A stretch of 47,034 nt of DNA from a virus. The position numbers were made by a program, and so were the translations under genes. Positions 1 through 8,340 of this stretch are shown here, one piece after another. The stretch is from IMG/VR virus record IMGVR_UViG_3300009418_000002, positions 1 to 47,034 of that record, one strand, 5' to 3'. Each line of letters starts with the position of its first letter. Positions within the stretch are counted from its first letter, which is position 1. Under the pieces are notes generated by a model. That model made no database searches. It saw only the letters and a program-made list of their open reading frames with translations, and was not told the DNA's origin.

Positions 1-93
1 ACTCCCGTAGTTGAACGTCAACGATTCAACGTGGTCGCTCAGGTCTACGCCATTCACCTCGAATAGCGCGTTCTTGTAAATGATTGTTGCCAT
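1..93 (-). CDS. partial copy: N-terminus of tail-tube-like protein
   Basis: This is the first 31 codons of the gene that is complete at 46591-47004, cut by the left edge of the window inside the terminal overlap. It starts at the ATG whose complement ends at base 93. It should not be counted as a second gene. Confidence 0.95.
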   Translation of the reverse strand, partial: MATIIYKNALFEVNGVDLSDHVESLTFNYGS

Positions 94-123
94 TTGCCTA
101 TACTCCTCTTGGTTGTTATTGAA
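1..123. repeat. terminal direct repeat, left copy (circular overlap)
   Basis: Bases 1-123 are identical to 46912-47034. The identity stops at base 123 because the window ends there. An exact repeat of this length at both contig ends is what assemblers leave when a circular or terminally redundant genome closes on itself. Genes read smoothly across the join: the tail protein that starts at 47004 is cut at the left edge and complete at the right edge. I infer a 46,911-bp circular or circularly permuted map rather than a biological 123-bp terminal repeat. Confidence 0.95.
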
Positions 124-487
124 TCCCCATAGACGCTAGAAATTTCTGTCCACCGCTTGTCGTGGGTTCCCAATTTGCTCGCCAGAACTGTCTGTGTGTG
201 CTGGTGACATTTGCTGTAGTCAGTGGCGTTGGCCATTCACCCACACGACATGATGCACTAGTGAACTCCACATGGCAGGTGAACTTCCCGCTTCCGAACC
301 CACTGGATGATGACCCTTGAATCCGCACCTTGATTTCACCTGCTGTAGATGACGACAGAATATGAAGAGCCGCATATAACGATGTCCCTGCATAGACGCC
401 ACCGATGTCATAGGCTGTCCCATATCCGCAGGTTGATACCGCCGTGCCGGATGCGTCCTTTAAGGGTGTGACTCGTGCGATTGCCAT
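116..487 (-). CDS. virion-associated tail protein, function unknown
   Basis: This 123-residue protein is rich in Ser, Gly and Thr and has alternating beta-type segments, as is typical of small phage structural proteins. I do not recognise the family. It lies between two paralogous tail-tube-like genes (491-892 upstream, 46591-47004 downstream across the join), so it is probably a tail component. The start is an ATG just after the TAG of 491-892, with a GAGG Shine-Dalgarno sequence. Two cysteines near residues 20 and 50 are visible but no catalytic motif is. Confidence 0.7.
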   Translation of the reverse strand: MAIARVTPLKDASGTAVSTCGYGTAYDIGGVYAGTSLYAALHILSSSTAGEIKVRIQGSSSSGFGSGKFTCHVEFTSASCRVGEWPTPLTTANVTSTHRQFWRANWEPTTSGGQKFLASMGIQ

Positions 488-490
488 AAG

Positions 491-892
491 CTATGCCTCG
501 ATACCGCGACCTTCGATGGTCACGTTAAATGTAAGAAGTTCACCAACACCCCCGCCGACCGTGAACTCCGAGATCACGCCTTTGAACGCAAAGCCGCCAG
601 GGGCCGAATCGCCCACGGTCACGCCGTTGGCATAAAGACTCACCACCTTGTCGTCTGTTCCCATCAGTCCAAAGTACGCATCATCGGCAAGATTCGGTGC
701 CGAGTTCTCCCAAAAGCCTGAACCCGTCACGCTGACGACCTGGAGACCACCTTTATTGATTCTCGTATCATCTCCAAAGCTCGTTTCGTCCTGCATTTCG
801 GCAGAGTATTCGAGTGTTAATTCTGAATGTGCCGTCGATAGATCGTAGCCATCAATGAAAATGTTTGCGTCTTTATAAATGAGCGTTGCCAT
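491..892 (-). CDS. major tail (tube-like) protein, copy 1
   Basis: This 133-residue protein begins MATLIYKDANIFIDGYDLS and carries the block ETSFGDDTRINKGGLQ at about residues 36-51. The gene at 46591-47004 begins MATIIYKNALFEVNGVDLS and has ETAMGDDTRINKGGLK at the same place, so the two are paralogues. Position after the tail terminator gene and before the tail chaperones and tape measure is where siphophages keep the tail tube gene. The C-terminal part (KGVISEFTVGGGVGELLTFNVT) is beta-rich and resembles tail-tube folds. The assignment is by synteny, size and style, not by a recognised signature. Confidence 0.7.
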   Translation of the reverse strand: MATLIYKDANIFIDGYDLSTAHSELTLEYSAEMQDETSFGDDTRINKGGLQVVSVTGSGFWENSAPNLADDAYFGLMGTDDKVVSLYANGVTVGDSAPGGFAFKGVISEFTVGGGVGELLTFNVTIEGRGIEA

Positions 893-901
893 AGTTATAT
901 C

Positions 902-1300
902 CTAAGCCGTGAGGTCTTTCACAATGCGATAATTACAGGCAATCCGTGTCCGTTCCTGATCGTCACGTTCAAGCATGAACGGCGACTGCAAGGCTTCGAT
1001 ATACAGATACCGCGTGCCGTTGATAGTTGTCTGATACAGTCCATCCAATAAATCGAAACACTGATCGGCCGTTGTTCGAGCCGTTGAATAACTGGTCGAA
1101 CGAGTCACCACCTGAATCGACGGTTGCTCCGCGAGTGCTGTGCCAGGCGACCCACTCATCCCATGCACCGCAGGTGATCCTCCTGTTTCGTAAATCGTCA
1201 CCACGGTACTCGGATCACTCGGTTGCCGCCCTCGATAGATGGCAGTCGTCACACCAGAGGTCGTCAGATAGTCGTCCATGTCAGTCAATAATAATGCCAT
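902..1300 (-). CDS. tail terminator / minor capsid-type completion protein
   Basis: This 132-residue protein has the layout of phage tail terminator or minor capsid completion proteins: an N-terminal helix (MALLLTDMDDYLTT), a central beta strand PSIQVVTRSTSYSTARTTADQCFDLLDGL and a basic C-terminus. The pattern of strand, then 'Y..A...A....D.L.G' helix is common to that group. It starts at an ATG two bases after the TGA of 1303-1623. It is expected to cap the tail tube at the head-tail junction. Function is inferred from pattern and from position between the head-closure genes and the tube gene. Confidence 0.65.
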   Translation of the reverse strand: MALLLTDMDDYLTTSGVTTAIYRGRQPSDPSTVVTIYETGGSPAVHGMSGSPGTALAEQPSIQVVTRSTSYSTARTTADQCFDLLDGLYQTTINGTRYLYIEALQSPFMLERDDQERTRIACNYRIVKDLTA

Positions 1301-1302
1301 CG

Positions 1303-1623
1303 TCAGACCGCCACGAATCCTGCCAAGCGCATGACATCCAAGGCGCGTACCTGAATCATCTTCGGTGTTGTATCACGTTCGGTCGAGTGTGCCAGATTCG
1401 TCACTTCAAGGGCTACCAGTTCCGCATAGGGTGTTAATTCCATCTCGCCCTTGTCATCCATGTGAAAGAGTCGATCTACTGCAATCGCAGACGTTAGAAA
1501 ATGGTCATAGACCAAGCCGCATAATTCCGGATCGTGTGACTCCTTCAACGTCGCCACCATCGTCCGCATCACGCTATCGGTGTGCGGAGAAAAGCTAATC
1601 GTCGCAGAGCAAGTCGAAGTCAT
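1303..1623 (-). CDS. hypothetical head-tail region protein
   Basis: This 106-residue protein of unknown family overlaps the preceding gene by ATGA (start at 1623, preceding stop at 1620). It has mixed helix and strand with no membrane segment and no obvious motif. Its place between a gp10/minor-capsid-2-like gene and the tail terminator suggests a connector or completion role, which is inference from order only. Confidence 0.65.
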   Translation of the reverse strand: MTSTCSATISFSPHTDSVMRTMVATLKESHDPELCGLVYDHFLTSAIAVDRLFHMDDKGEMELTPYAELVALEVTNLAHSTERDTTPKMIQVRALDVMRLAGFVAV

Positions 1624-2063
1624 TTGCTTGAAAGGTTCGCTTTCACCCAGCCTCTATAGATCCGGTTTGCAACCTTCTTTCCAATAGTGTCTTTCACGGC
1701 CATGAGTGGCTTTTCAAGATATTTCGACTGACCTCGCCCTTGATGTTTCAGTTTCATCGAGACCGCTCGACCTTTTTTTCTATCCCAATGTAAATCTTCA
1801 TGCTGGAACATCGCGTATTCGGTGTTATAGCCCATCTCCACCGTGAACGTGTTTGCTTTGTGTGTCGGTTGTTCGACGTGTCCACTCGATCGAAGAGGGT
1901 TGTCGTCGACCGGCACGATGCGCTTCGATGCCGTCATGATGAGTTCGGCTTCCGTATAGAGAGCTTGTCCAATCAATGTGTCGTTCAGGTGTTCCAATTT
2001 ATTCAAGTTCTTTACTACGTTCCTCACACCTGTTAACGAAAAGCCCTTCCCTTTCGTTGCCAT
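1620..2063 (-). CDS. HK97 gp10-like head-tail joining protein
   Basis: This protein has 147 residues from the ATG at 2063. A TTG four codons further upstream would also be in frame, but the ATG sits in a TAATG overlap with the previous stop and is preferred. The sequence 'LIGQALYTEAELIMTASKRIVPVDDNPLRSSGH' followed by 'VEMGYNTEYAMFQHEDLHW' matches the usual order of gp10/minor-capsid-2 type proteins (helix, 'VPVD.G.L..S', then 'Y..Y...QH'). These proteins join head and tail. The C-terminus is Lys-rich. Confidence 0.75.
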   Translation of the reverse strand: MATKGKGFSLTGVRNVVKNLNKLEHLNDTLIGQALYTEAELIMTASKRIVPVDDNPLRSSGHVEQPTHKANTFTVEMGYNTEYAMFQHEDLHWDRKKGRAVSMKLKHQGRGQSKYLEKPLMAVKDTIGKKVANRIYRGWVKANLSSK

Positions 2064-2407
2064 TACTTGAGCCAAATCTTCGTATGATGGAATCCGCTCT
2101 GGTCTGGCACATGATTTACTGCCAGAATGGTCGGACTCACGATCTCTTGTCCTGTGGACGCCACATCACCAGTCGAGAGCGTCACACGGTCGCCAGCCCC
2201 GATTTTCACGTTGCTGCCGAGGTAGATGTGCGACCTTGAAAAGACTTCCTGCCCAGTCCAATCTACGACGTTCTCAGCCCGTCCAACGATACGAGCCTTA
2301 TAGGACACGTCTGCACCAAAAGAAGGCTCTCCAAAGTCATTCAGTGAGCTTCTAGGGGCAATGCTGACCGACTGGGGCATCATGTCGAACCATCGGCTCA
2401 CAGACAT
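2063..2407 (-). CDS. head closure / minor capsid-1-like protein
   Basis: This protein has 114 residues from the ATG at 2407, which overlaps the previous TGA by one base and has GGAGG about 11 bases upstream. An in-frame GTG at 2425 would add six residues. The sequence is beta-rich with 'SYKARIVGRAENVVDWTGQEV' and 'IGAGDRVTLSTG', as in head-closure (SPP1 gp16-like or minor capsid 1) proteins, which form a small beta barrel. It lies directly after the connector gene, as expected. Confidence 0.7.
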   Translation of the reverse strand: MSVSRWFDMMPQSVSIAPRSSLNDFGEPSFGADVSYKARIVGRAENVVDWTGQEVFSRSHIYLGSNVKIGAGDRVTLSTGDVASTGQEIVSPTILAVNHVPDQSGFHHTKIWLK

Positions 2408-3075
2408 CAGAAGTACCGCCTCCACGGGTCGATTAACTGGGTCGCCATGTCTTCGGTGCCTTCGGTTGCGTAGGTAATCGCCAAGTCTCCAACCTTCTTA
2501 CTTTTCACCACGCCCTCGGCGTTGATATACAACTGCCGTGCCTTGATCATCGTGGCACGAATAATCTCCTGGGGCATCGTTGCTACCGTTGACGTGACCG
2601 CATAGGTATCGGTATCGGTGGAACTCGACCCGCTCGTATTCAGGAATCCGGCTTCGTATTCCACCAACCAGGGTGCGGTCTCGGAATTCGGAATCGGGGT
2701 GTAGGTGATATTCCAGTAATTCTGGGCCGTCCACTGCCATCCGCGATCCCGATTTAAGAAACCACCATCCAGATCGACACGATAATCGGTGCTGCACAAC
2801 TCAGTCGCGTCACCCGTATCGGTCGCGCTAAAGACGCGACGGACACCGCGAATTGGCGTTCTGGAGAGAGACAGATTGACACCGCCAAAGGCTTTGACGG
2901 TTTCAGAATAAACGGCTCGATGTAAAGGTTGGCCGATATAATTAGCTGTCCACCGGCTCGCGGCGAGATGCGCTTCGTCGATCCCACACGAACTCGCGGT
3001 CACACCAATGACGCGCATCAGTTCGTCCATTGTCCCGATCAGTTCGTTTGTCGAACTGGCGCATACTGTGATCAC
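2407..3075 (-). CDS. head-tail connector (gp6/gp15-like adaptor)
   Basis: This 222-residue protein begins with GTG, with GGAG upstream. The N-terminal half is helical (ELMRVIGVTASSCGIDEAHL) and is followed by 'TPIRGVRRVFSATDTG' and 'YRVDLDGGFLNRDRGWQW', then 'WLVEYEAGF' and a helix 'PQEIIRATMIKARQLY'. This order, including 'V.Y.AGF' followed by a helix that starts near 'P..i..A', is typical of gp6/gp15-type adaptors that sit under the portal. It follows the capsid genes, which supports the role. Confidence 0.75.
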   Translation of the reverse strand: MITVCASSTNELIGTMDELMRVIGVTASSCGIDEAHLAASRWTANYIGQPLHRAVYSETVKAFGGVNLSLSRTPIRGVRRVFSATDTGDATELCSTDYRVDLDGGFLNRDRGWQWTAQNYWNITYTPIPNSETAPWLVEYEAGFLNTSGSSSTDTDTYAVTSTVATMPQEIIRATMIKARQLYINAEGVVKSKKVGDLAITYATEGTEDMATQLIDPWRRYF

Positions 3076-3076
3076 T

Positions 3077-3898
3077 CTACTGCTCCGTCATGATTGGAAT
3101 GTTCGCACCCCTCGCCCGAAGCTCGGCAACCTGCTTCACATATTCAATCTCTTGCAAGGCTCCGTCGAGAGTGGCGGCACTCGCCATGTGTTTGTTCTTG
3201 GCGGCTCGTAAGGCATCGATACGCAGGGTCAGTTCTTCAAGGTTCGGCATCGGCCCCGTGCCTGGGTGTTTCGCGTAGCCATACCGATGGGTCTGAGTCA
3301 GCAAGGCGCATGACTGCGGGATATTGAGGTCAATGCCTTTCCCGTGGGCCACGCCAAGCCAGAACTCAACACATGCCTTCTGGACTTCGTATTCCGTACC
3401 AACCACCAAGTCAATCCCGTAGAGATGAATCTTGCCGAACCCTTCGCTAATTGCTAGGGCCACCATATAGGCAACCGTCGAGGTGAAGTAATCCGATGCC
3501 GAGGCAATCATGCGTTCAATCGGAAACCGGATGGAGGTCGGCAGGTCAGGATTGCGTTCGACCATATAGATCGGAATCCCGCACTCTCTCAGCCACTTCG
3601 GATGGTCGGTGCCTTCCACGTTATCTTCAGTCCAGTTCCGATGAATATCGAACCATCGGTCGGCGCGGTCAATATGTCGATACAGTTGATTGAGGCCCCA
3701 TATCTCGACACGCTTATCATCAAACGGAATCAGGTGCCGTGTGCTTGAGGCGAATCCACAGATGGCAACTTCTGATCGCGGAGGATTGACTTCGACAATG
3801 GCCTCATCGCCATCAATGACCTTCGGATGGGCTGCACAAGGATGATCTGGATTAACACCCACACTCTCGGCTACTGCATCAGTGACATGACTACTCAT
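3077..3898 (-). CDS. GT42/DUF115-like Rossmann protein, paralogue A
   Basis: This 273-residue protein has a Rossmann-type half with strand SEVAICGFASSTRHLIPF, then VEIWGLNQLYRHI and RADRWFDIH, then DYFTSTVAYMVALAIS followed by GFGKIHLYGIDLV, and a conserved HRYGY. Order and spacing recall the GT42 sialyltransferase and DUF115/MAF flagellin-glycosylation folds ('IAGNGPS', 'RCNQFYF', 'ITSGVYMCAVAIALGYKEIYLSGIDF' in Cst-II from memory). The C-terminal 60 residues are helical. The gene at 8340-9098 is a paralogue. Both lie in the head operon, where no enzyme is needed for assembly. I infer a sugar-transfer or nucleotide-sugar-binding role and do not claim activity. Confidence 0.55.
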   Translation of the reverse strand: MSSHVTDAVAESVGVNPDHPCAAHPKVIDGDEAIVEVNPPRSEVAICGFASSTRHLIPFDDKRVEIWGLNQLYRHIDRADRWFDIHRNWTEDNVEGTDHPKWLRECGIPIYMVERNPDLPTSIRFPIERMIASASDYFTSTVAYMVALAISEGFGKIHLYGIDLVVGTEYEVQKACVEFWLGVAHGKGIDLNIPQSCALLTQTHRYGYAKHPGTGPMPNLEELTLRIDALRAAKNKHMASAATLDGALQEIEYVKQVAELRARGANIPIMTEQ

Positions 3899-4134
3899 TG
3901 GTTTCCTTTGCGTTTGGCGGTAGAGACACGACGACGCACTCGCGCCTGTCGATGTTTCGGTGGGGTAGGTGGTGCGGCGGTGTGGACTGAGGAATCTGAC
4001 CGCAGAGCAGTCGCTTTGACACGACCACTCTGGATCAGAGATTCCGCTACGTCATCATCGACACCAAGAGCTTCACCGCACCTGTAATGCACACCGGCTA
4101 ACGCTAAAGCTCTCCCGACAACAATCACCCGCAT
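3895..4134 (-). CDS. small basic head-region protein
   Basis: This protein has 79 residues from the ATG at 4134; a TTG two codons upstream is also in frame. The N-terminal half has the pattern 'hYrCGEALGVDDDVAESLIQSGRVKA', as in short phage head proteins in which a 'd..A..Li..G.A' motif follows a small beta hairpin. The C-terminal half is strongly basic (KHRQARVRRRVSTAKRK) and could bind nucleic acid or capsid. It overlaps the next gene by ATGA. Function is unknown. Confidence 0.6.
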   Translation of the reverse strand: MRVIVVGRALALAGVHYRCGEALGVDDDVAESLIQSGRVKATALRSDSSVHTAAPPTPPKHRQARVRRRVSTAKRKGNQ

Positions 4135-4154
4135 CGCCAAAGTCTAGCACTTCA

Positions 4155-4757
4155 CTACGCCGTTGTCTTAACAACAACTCCGGTGGACGTGCTATTCGGC
4201 AATGACTCTGCCGCATCACCCAACGCCAACGCACCAGCGATCCGAAGCACGCTGCCACCTGACGATGATGCGTGAACTTCTGGAAGCAGGTTGACACTCA
4301 AGAATCGCTGTGCGCCTGTCAGCGCATACGTTCCAAGATCGCCATACCATACGGCTGTTCCGGTGCTGGTTGAAATTCCTGCATCGGTAGACATCCGGCC
4401 TGAGGCATTGCCTGTGCTGGTTGCTGTCGTGTTGGTGACAATATACAAGCCCTGCAAGCCCTTACGGTCTGCGGTGGACAACTCATTGAAGTCGCCAACA
4501 CAGGTCGTCGATGAGTGCATCATCTTGACTTGGAAGCCGACGAATCCGCTATCCACCGTCGTGGTGCCAATCTCGCCAACAGCCGTCATCACCGCTTTCA
4601 CGGAGTTGAAGCTATTCCCAAGACCCACTCTATCAACGATGAGGCCCATCACCTCATTGCCAGTGCTGGATGCGTTCACACTTCCACAGCTTGCGTCGAA
4701 TGTGTGGTGTTCTAGCACTGAGAACTGCGCTGTCTGACTTAATCCTCTATTGATCAT
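4155..4757 (-). CDS. putative capsid decoration or structural protein
   Basis: This 200-residue protein rich in Ser, Thr, Gly and Val lies directly downstream of the major capsid gene. It is predicted to be beta-rich with few charged residues, as in capsid decoration proteins. The start is an ATG with GAGAGG. I do not recognise the family. Its place next to the capsid gene and its composition suggest a virion surface or cement protein, which would also make it a possible target for sugar attachment. Confidence 0.6.
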   Translation of the reverse strand: MINRGLSQTAQFSVLEHHTFDASCGSVNASSTGNEVMGLIVDRVGLGNSFNSVKAVMTAVGEIGTTTVDSGFVGFQVKMMHSSTTCVGDFNELSTADRKGLQGLYIVTNTTATSTGNASGRMSTDAGISTSTGTAVWYGDLGTYALTGAQRFLSVNLLPEVHASSSGGSVLRIAGALALGDAAESLPNSTSTGVVVKTTA

Positions 4758-4787
4758 GATTCAACCTCTCCACTTATTCAGTGCTAA

Positions 4788-6065
4788 TTAAAAGTCTCCA
4801 GGTGCCCAATCGACTCCCGTGAGAACCGCAATGGCTGCGTCGTGTCGCATTCCAAAGTCATGCTCTGAGATGGCACGCACGACCGTCTGATCCTGCGAGT
4901 AGGCAGCGATGACGTTTGACCCGTCATGGTAGGCTGCCGTATCACTAGCACTGACTTGAAGAGATGCGCTTTCACCGATGATGGCCTGACTAAAATCGAC
5001 GAAGTAGATTTCGCTTTCATCGTTACTGCCAGCACCAGTCGTGTCAAGTGTGATCGGAATACTGGTAGTGCTTCGAAATGGGAAGCCCCACAGTGTTCCT
5101 CCAGCCATCTCATCTCGGAAGGCAGGAACGCCATTCGCGTTGAGAGCGGTCATCAACATCTGCTCCGTGCGTGGCGCGAAAAGCCACCCTGGGGTAGTCA
5201 TCGGCACGTTGCCTTCTTGTAACGCCAACACCAATTTGCCAAGGTCTTGGAAGGTGTTGACAAGACTGACCGTGCCATCAGCAGCAATCTTGTTGCCACC
5301 AGGACACCAACTGAGGAGTCCGCGAGGCGCACCATCAGTGCCGTCGCCTCGGATGAACTTCTGGTCTTCTTTGACGCGCATCCCTTCCACTAGGTCAGTC
5401 CGAACCACTTGGTCGGCTCCCGGTGAACTGTAGCGAATCAGGTCATTGCTAATCGGCGTCAGCACCGCGAGCTTCTTGAACGACAACTTGAGATTGCCGA
5501 ACACTTGCTCGCTCTCAGCGATGTTCGTGTTTTCGCCGATGTAGGCCGCTGTCGCCCCACTCGTGAGCTTCGGAATGTTCAGCGTTCCAGATCCCGCGAT
5601 GGAAATCGTGGTGGCACCCATTGCACGCACTACCGACCGTGCGCGCAGCAGTTCGATGAGTTCTGTGCTGTATTCCTCTGGCACGAGAAATCCACCACTC
5701 GCCGCATCACCAGCCGACAGTGCTTTGGTGCGAGCCTCCTGCCACTTGTCGGCAAGGTCATCATCGCCCCATCGCTTGAGTTGACTAATCGCGCCATCAA
5801 CACCAGCGTCGTTGAGCTTGGCCCAGGCTGTTGCACGAAGGCAACGAGCAAGAGCGACCCCTTTCTCCCGTTCCCGTTTCTGCGGAACGCTCGATGCGGC
5901 CATAGCTTTCGTGGTCAGTGCCTCCGTTCGTTCTCGAATCGGAGCCACCGCTTTCTCAATGTTGTCTCGTACTAGCTCGGCCACATTGTTGTCGCAGAAT
6001 TCCTTGATCTCAGGAACGACCTGTTCCTTGATGTGGTCGGTTAGCTGTTCTCTGGTCAATCGCAT
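4788..6065 (-). CDS. HK97-type major capsid protein
   Basis: This 425-residue protein has a charged helical N-terminal delta-like region (residues 1-100). It is followed by the HK97-fold marks 'SGGFLVPEEYSTELIELLRARSVVRAMGATTI', 'KLSFKKLAVLTPISNDLIRYS', 'KEDQKFIRGDGTDGAPRGLL', 'LFAPRTEQMLM' and 'LWGFPFRSTTSIPI'. The length is typical. It would assemble the icosahedral head, and its N-terminus is probably removed by the protease encoded just upstream (6091-7650). The start is an ATG with AGAGGTG. Confidence 0.93.
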   Translation of the reverse strand: MRLTREQLTDHIKEQVVPEIKEFCDNNVAELVRDNIEKAVAPIRERTEALTTKAMAASSVPQKREREKGVALARCLRATAWAKLNDAGVDGAISQLKRWGDDDLADKWQEARTKALSAGDAASGGFLVPEEYSTELIELLRARSVVRAMGATTISIAGSGTLNIPKLTSGATAAYIGENTNIAESEQVFGNLKLSFKKLAVLTPISNDLIRYSSPGADQVVRTDLVEGMRVKEDQKFIRGDGTDGAPRGLLSWCPGGNKIAADGTVSLVNTFQDLGKLVLALQEGNVPMTTPGWLFAPRTEQMLMTALNANGVPAFRDEMAGGTLWGFPFRSTTSIPITLDTTGAGSNDESEIYFVDFSQAIIGESASLQVSASDTAAYHDGSNVIAAYSQDQTVVRAISEHDFGMRHDAAIAVLTGVDWAPGDF

Positions 6066-6090
6066 GTGTATTCACCTCTTGTTAGAAAAG

Positions 6091-7650
6091 TCAGTCAACG
6101 CGACCCGATGCACGGTTGACCATTGCCCGAACTTCCTTGTCTACAACTTGCGCGACGGTGTTGGTTGTAGCATCGACAAGGGCATCCCTCAACATATTGG
6201 GATCAATATCGACATGCAAATCAGAATCGCCCTCAATGAGTTCAATAAACTCATCATCAACGCTTGCCTGATTCGGCACGCTCTCCTTCTTTGGTTTTGG
6301 CTTGTCGGTGTAAAGCCCCGACCCTTCGACATATCGGAAAGTATTCTGGAACCTGTCCACGTTCTTGATCGTTTCTCTGACCGCAACCTTGATGTTATTC
6401 ATTTCCTTGCGAATAGCATCAAGGAACTGGTTCATGTCGTCCATGTGTTCTTCAGGGACGTCCTCGGCCTTTCCCTGTTCTTTGTTGTCTTGATCTGTGA
6501 TCTCTGGCATAGGTTCACTCATTAAGTCCTTATCATGAACAGCAACCGACTCGGCCTCATCGGTGAAGCCGTGCGTCTGAAGAAGTGCGCCCAACTCCAC
6601 GTCACTGATATCGGCATGGGCATCTCGAACTTCAATAAACTTTGTCCATGACTCCACATCCCGTTCCCAGGGAGCCACGCGGTCAAATTCTTTGTAATGG
6701 TTGGCCAGATGTGCGCGAATCTTTCCGAAGTCGTCGGCAGTGAAGCCTGTCTGATCAAGTCGTCCAGCCGCCGCCGCGACACCACGAAATACCACATCAG
6801 CCCCTTGTGGGCGATGGTGCGGAAGTTTCAGGTCGCCATAATTTGCTGGAGGCATATCAACCGCATACGTGAAATGCCGTGAAATTGCTCTGCGTTTGTC
6901 AGCGTCAACTGAATCCCACGGAGCCGACGTAAAGTCTCTCAGCGATGGCCGACTCCACATTTCGTTCATCGGGGCCAGGCCATACTCGGACGGATTGTTC
7001 GGAACCATCCCCTTCGTCTCGGTTGATTTAGGGTCGGCTTGTGTCAGCCAGGACTTCGCCCATGCCGTTATCGGCTCAACATCAATGCCGTCTTTTGAGG
7101 CGGCGATTAAAGCGTGAGGATTGGCAGGAATCGGAACGACACTATATTCGAGCAGTTCTTGTTCCTCGAAGTCGAACCCTTGTTGCCCGTTGTCTCGCTC
7201 GGTAGACTTGAACTTCTGCGGTCTAAATCCAACAGATACCGCATTCAGAAAGCCTCCCTTGATCATCCGGTACACCGTATCGGCAAACGGATTCAGGTCG
7301 GCGGTGGCAAACTCGGCAGTCGAAACCAGGCTTCCATCTTCTTCTTCAATAGAGATGGCCCGTGCGATAGGGAGTTGCTTGTAGTCGTGCGCGAACATGA
7401 CCACTGGATTCTGTCGATAGGCGTTTAACACCCACCCTTCAGATCGTAGTCGGTCATTCTCGCGGTCAACGTCACCCGTGGAGATGGTGAACTTGATGCG
7501 ACGTTGCCCCACATCTTCGGCATTAGCAACGGCCTGTTTCCTGACAATCGTTTGCGTGCCGTCATCGCCACCTTGGACTCGCTGCTTCCAGTCAACCAGA
7601 TCAAGCACGGTCGGCACAGGTGTTGTGCCTTGTGTTTTAGAGTTGCTCAT
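6091..7650 (-). CDS. HK97-type prohead protease with long scaffold-like extension
   Basis: I start this gene at the ATG ending at 7650 (519 residues), because a longer frame adds a short unlikely leader encoded by an A-tract. Residues about 40-180 carry the prohead protease pattern: 'IKFTISTGDVDRENDRL', 'NPVVMFAHDY' with the likely catalytic His, 'FLNAVSVGF' with the likely catalytic Ser, and 'LLEYSVVPIPANPHAL'. A second domain (about 205-330) contains 'LKLPHHRPQGADVVFRGV' and 'IRAHLANHYKEF', often attached to such proteases. The acidic, helical C-terminal 190 residues look like a built-in scaffold. The protein is much longer than a simple protease. Confidence 0.88.
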   Translation of the reverse strand: MSNSKTQGTTPVPTVLDLVDWKQRVQGGDDGTQTIVRKQAVANAEDVGQRRIKFTISTGDVDRENDRLRSEGWVLNAYRQNPVVMFAHDYKQLPIARAISIEEEDGSLVSTAEFATADLNPFADTVYRMIKGGFLNAVSVGFRPQKFKSTERDNGQQGFDFEEQELLEYSVVPIPANPHALIAASKDGIDVEPITAWAKSWLTQADPKSTETKGMVPNNPSEYGLAPMNEMWSRPSLRDFTSAPWDSVDADKRRAISRHFTYAVDMPPANYGDLKLPHHRPQGADVVFRGVAAAAGRLDQTGFTADDFGKIRAHLANHYKEFDRVAPWERDVESWTKFIEVRDAHADISDVELGALLQTHGFTDEAESVAVHDKDLMSEPMPEITDQDNKEQGKAEDVPEEHMDDMNQFLDAIRKEMNNIKVAVRETIKNVDRFQNTFRYVEGSGLYTDKPKPKKESVPNQASVDDEFIELIEGDSDLHVDIDPNMLRDALVDATTNTVAQVVDKEVRAMVNRASGRVD

Positions 7651-7779
7651 AAACGTCCAGACATAAAAAAAAGCGGCACAGGCTGACAGCACGTCAACCT
7701 CTACCGCAAACCTCGTCCTCGTGCGGAGAGCAGAACTGTCAGCAATTCTGCATTACTGCAAACTGATTGTCAATGTTAA

Positions 7780-7974
7780 TCAGTCGTCATTCTTTAATTC
7801 TGTCGAGCGTTCGTGTTCCATCCCGACGACGACTGACCGCGTATCGCAGGAACCAGGCCGCAAGCGCACTGAAATATGCACTTGTCGCAGGTCTGTGGAT
7901 TCATCGATCAAGGGTTGCCAGCGTTTGAGTTCTGTTTCAACTGCTTTCGCAACAGACACCGTGCGGCTTGGCAT
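7780..7974 (-). CDS. hypothetical small protein
   Basis: This 64-residue protein starts immediately after the TAA of the nuclease gene 7975-8340. It has a helical N-terminus (VAKAVETELKRWQPLI) and then a beta segment (VHISVRLRPGS). I see no motif. The 129 bases between it and the protease start hold no convincing gene. Tight spacing with the upstream gene supports it as real. Confidence 0.5.
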   Translation of the reverse strand: MPSRTVSVAKAVETELKRWQPLIDESTDLRQVHISVRLRPGSCDTRSVVVGMEHERSTELKNDD

Positions 7975-8340
7975 TTAGTAGGTAGCTCTCTCGGCCATCC
8001 TTGCTTCGACCATTGACTCATTCAAATTCACACCATCAGCCCATACCGTTACCAACCATCGGCCATACTTGCCTTGAGCCTTTTCATTTGATGGGCGTGT
8101 TTCAATCATGACGTAATCAGCGTGATCCATTTCCTTTATCAACCAGTCACGCGACGCGATTCCTCGATCACGTTCTTCGCCTCGAACCTCTGGCGCATTG
8201 ATACCGTAGAGCCTACCCGTAACCGTTAAAGTGGCACTGAACCCTAAGTCAAGTCGCAATTCCATAAGCGTGTCGCCATCATAGACACGACAATCAAGCA
8301 TCGGAAACATCCAACGATGGCGTAACACTCCGATAGGCAT
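7975..8340 (-). CDS. staphylococcal-nuclease-like (SNase) protein
   Basis: This 121-residue protein carries the SNase signature in order: 'CRVYDGDTLMELRLDLGF', 'RLYGINAPEVRGEERDRG', 'ASRDWLIKEM', 'YVMIETRPSNEKAQGKYGRWLVTVWADGVNLNESMVEARMA'. The Asp of DGDT, the Asp/Glu-rich loop after RGEERDRG and the KYGRWL Arg fit the calcium and phosphate site of thermonucleases. I see no signal peptide, so it acts in the cell or in the virion. Its place inside the head operon is unusual. It starts one base into the previous stop (TGATG). Confidence 0.85.
   Translation of the reverse strand: MPIGVLRHRWMFPMLDCRVYDGDTLMELRLDLGFSATLTVTGRLYGINAPEVRGEERDRGIASRDWLIKEMDHADYVMIETRPSNEKAQGKYGRWLVTVWADGVNLNESMVEARMAERATY

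Noticed and set aside
1-123. True direct terminal repeat of the virion DNA
   Set aside because: It is short, ends with the contig and splits a gene that is complete only across the join; an assembly overlap of a circular map is the simpler reading. A real short terminal repeat cannot be fully excluded.
5505-6525. Plus-strand frames of 156 and 237 residues
   Set aside because: They lie opposite the major capsid and prohead protease genes, which are clear families on the minus strand.
7651-7692. 14-residue N-terminal extension of the prohead protease
   Set aside because: It is encoded partly by an A-tract, is hydrophobic and atypical for the family, and the ATG at 7650 gives a normal protease start.
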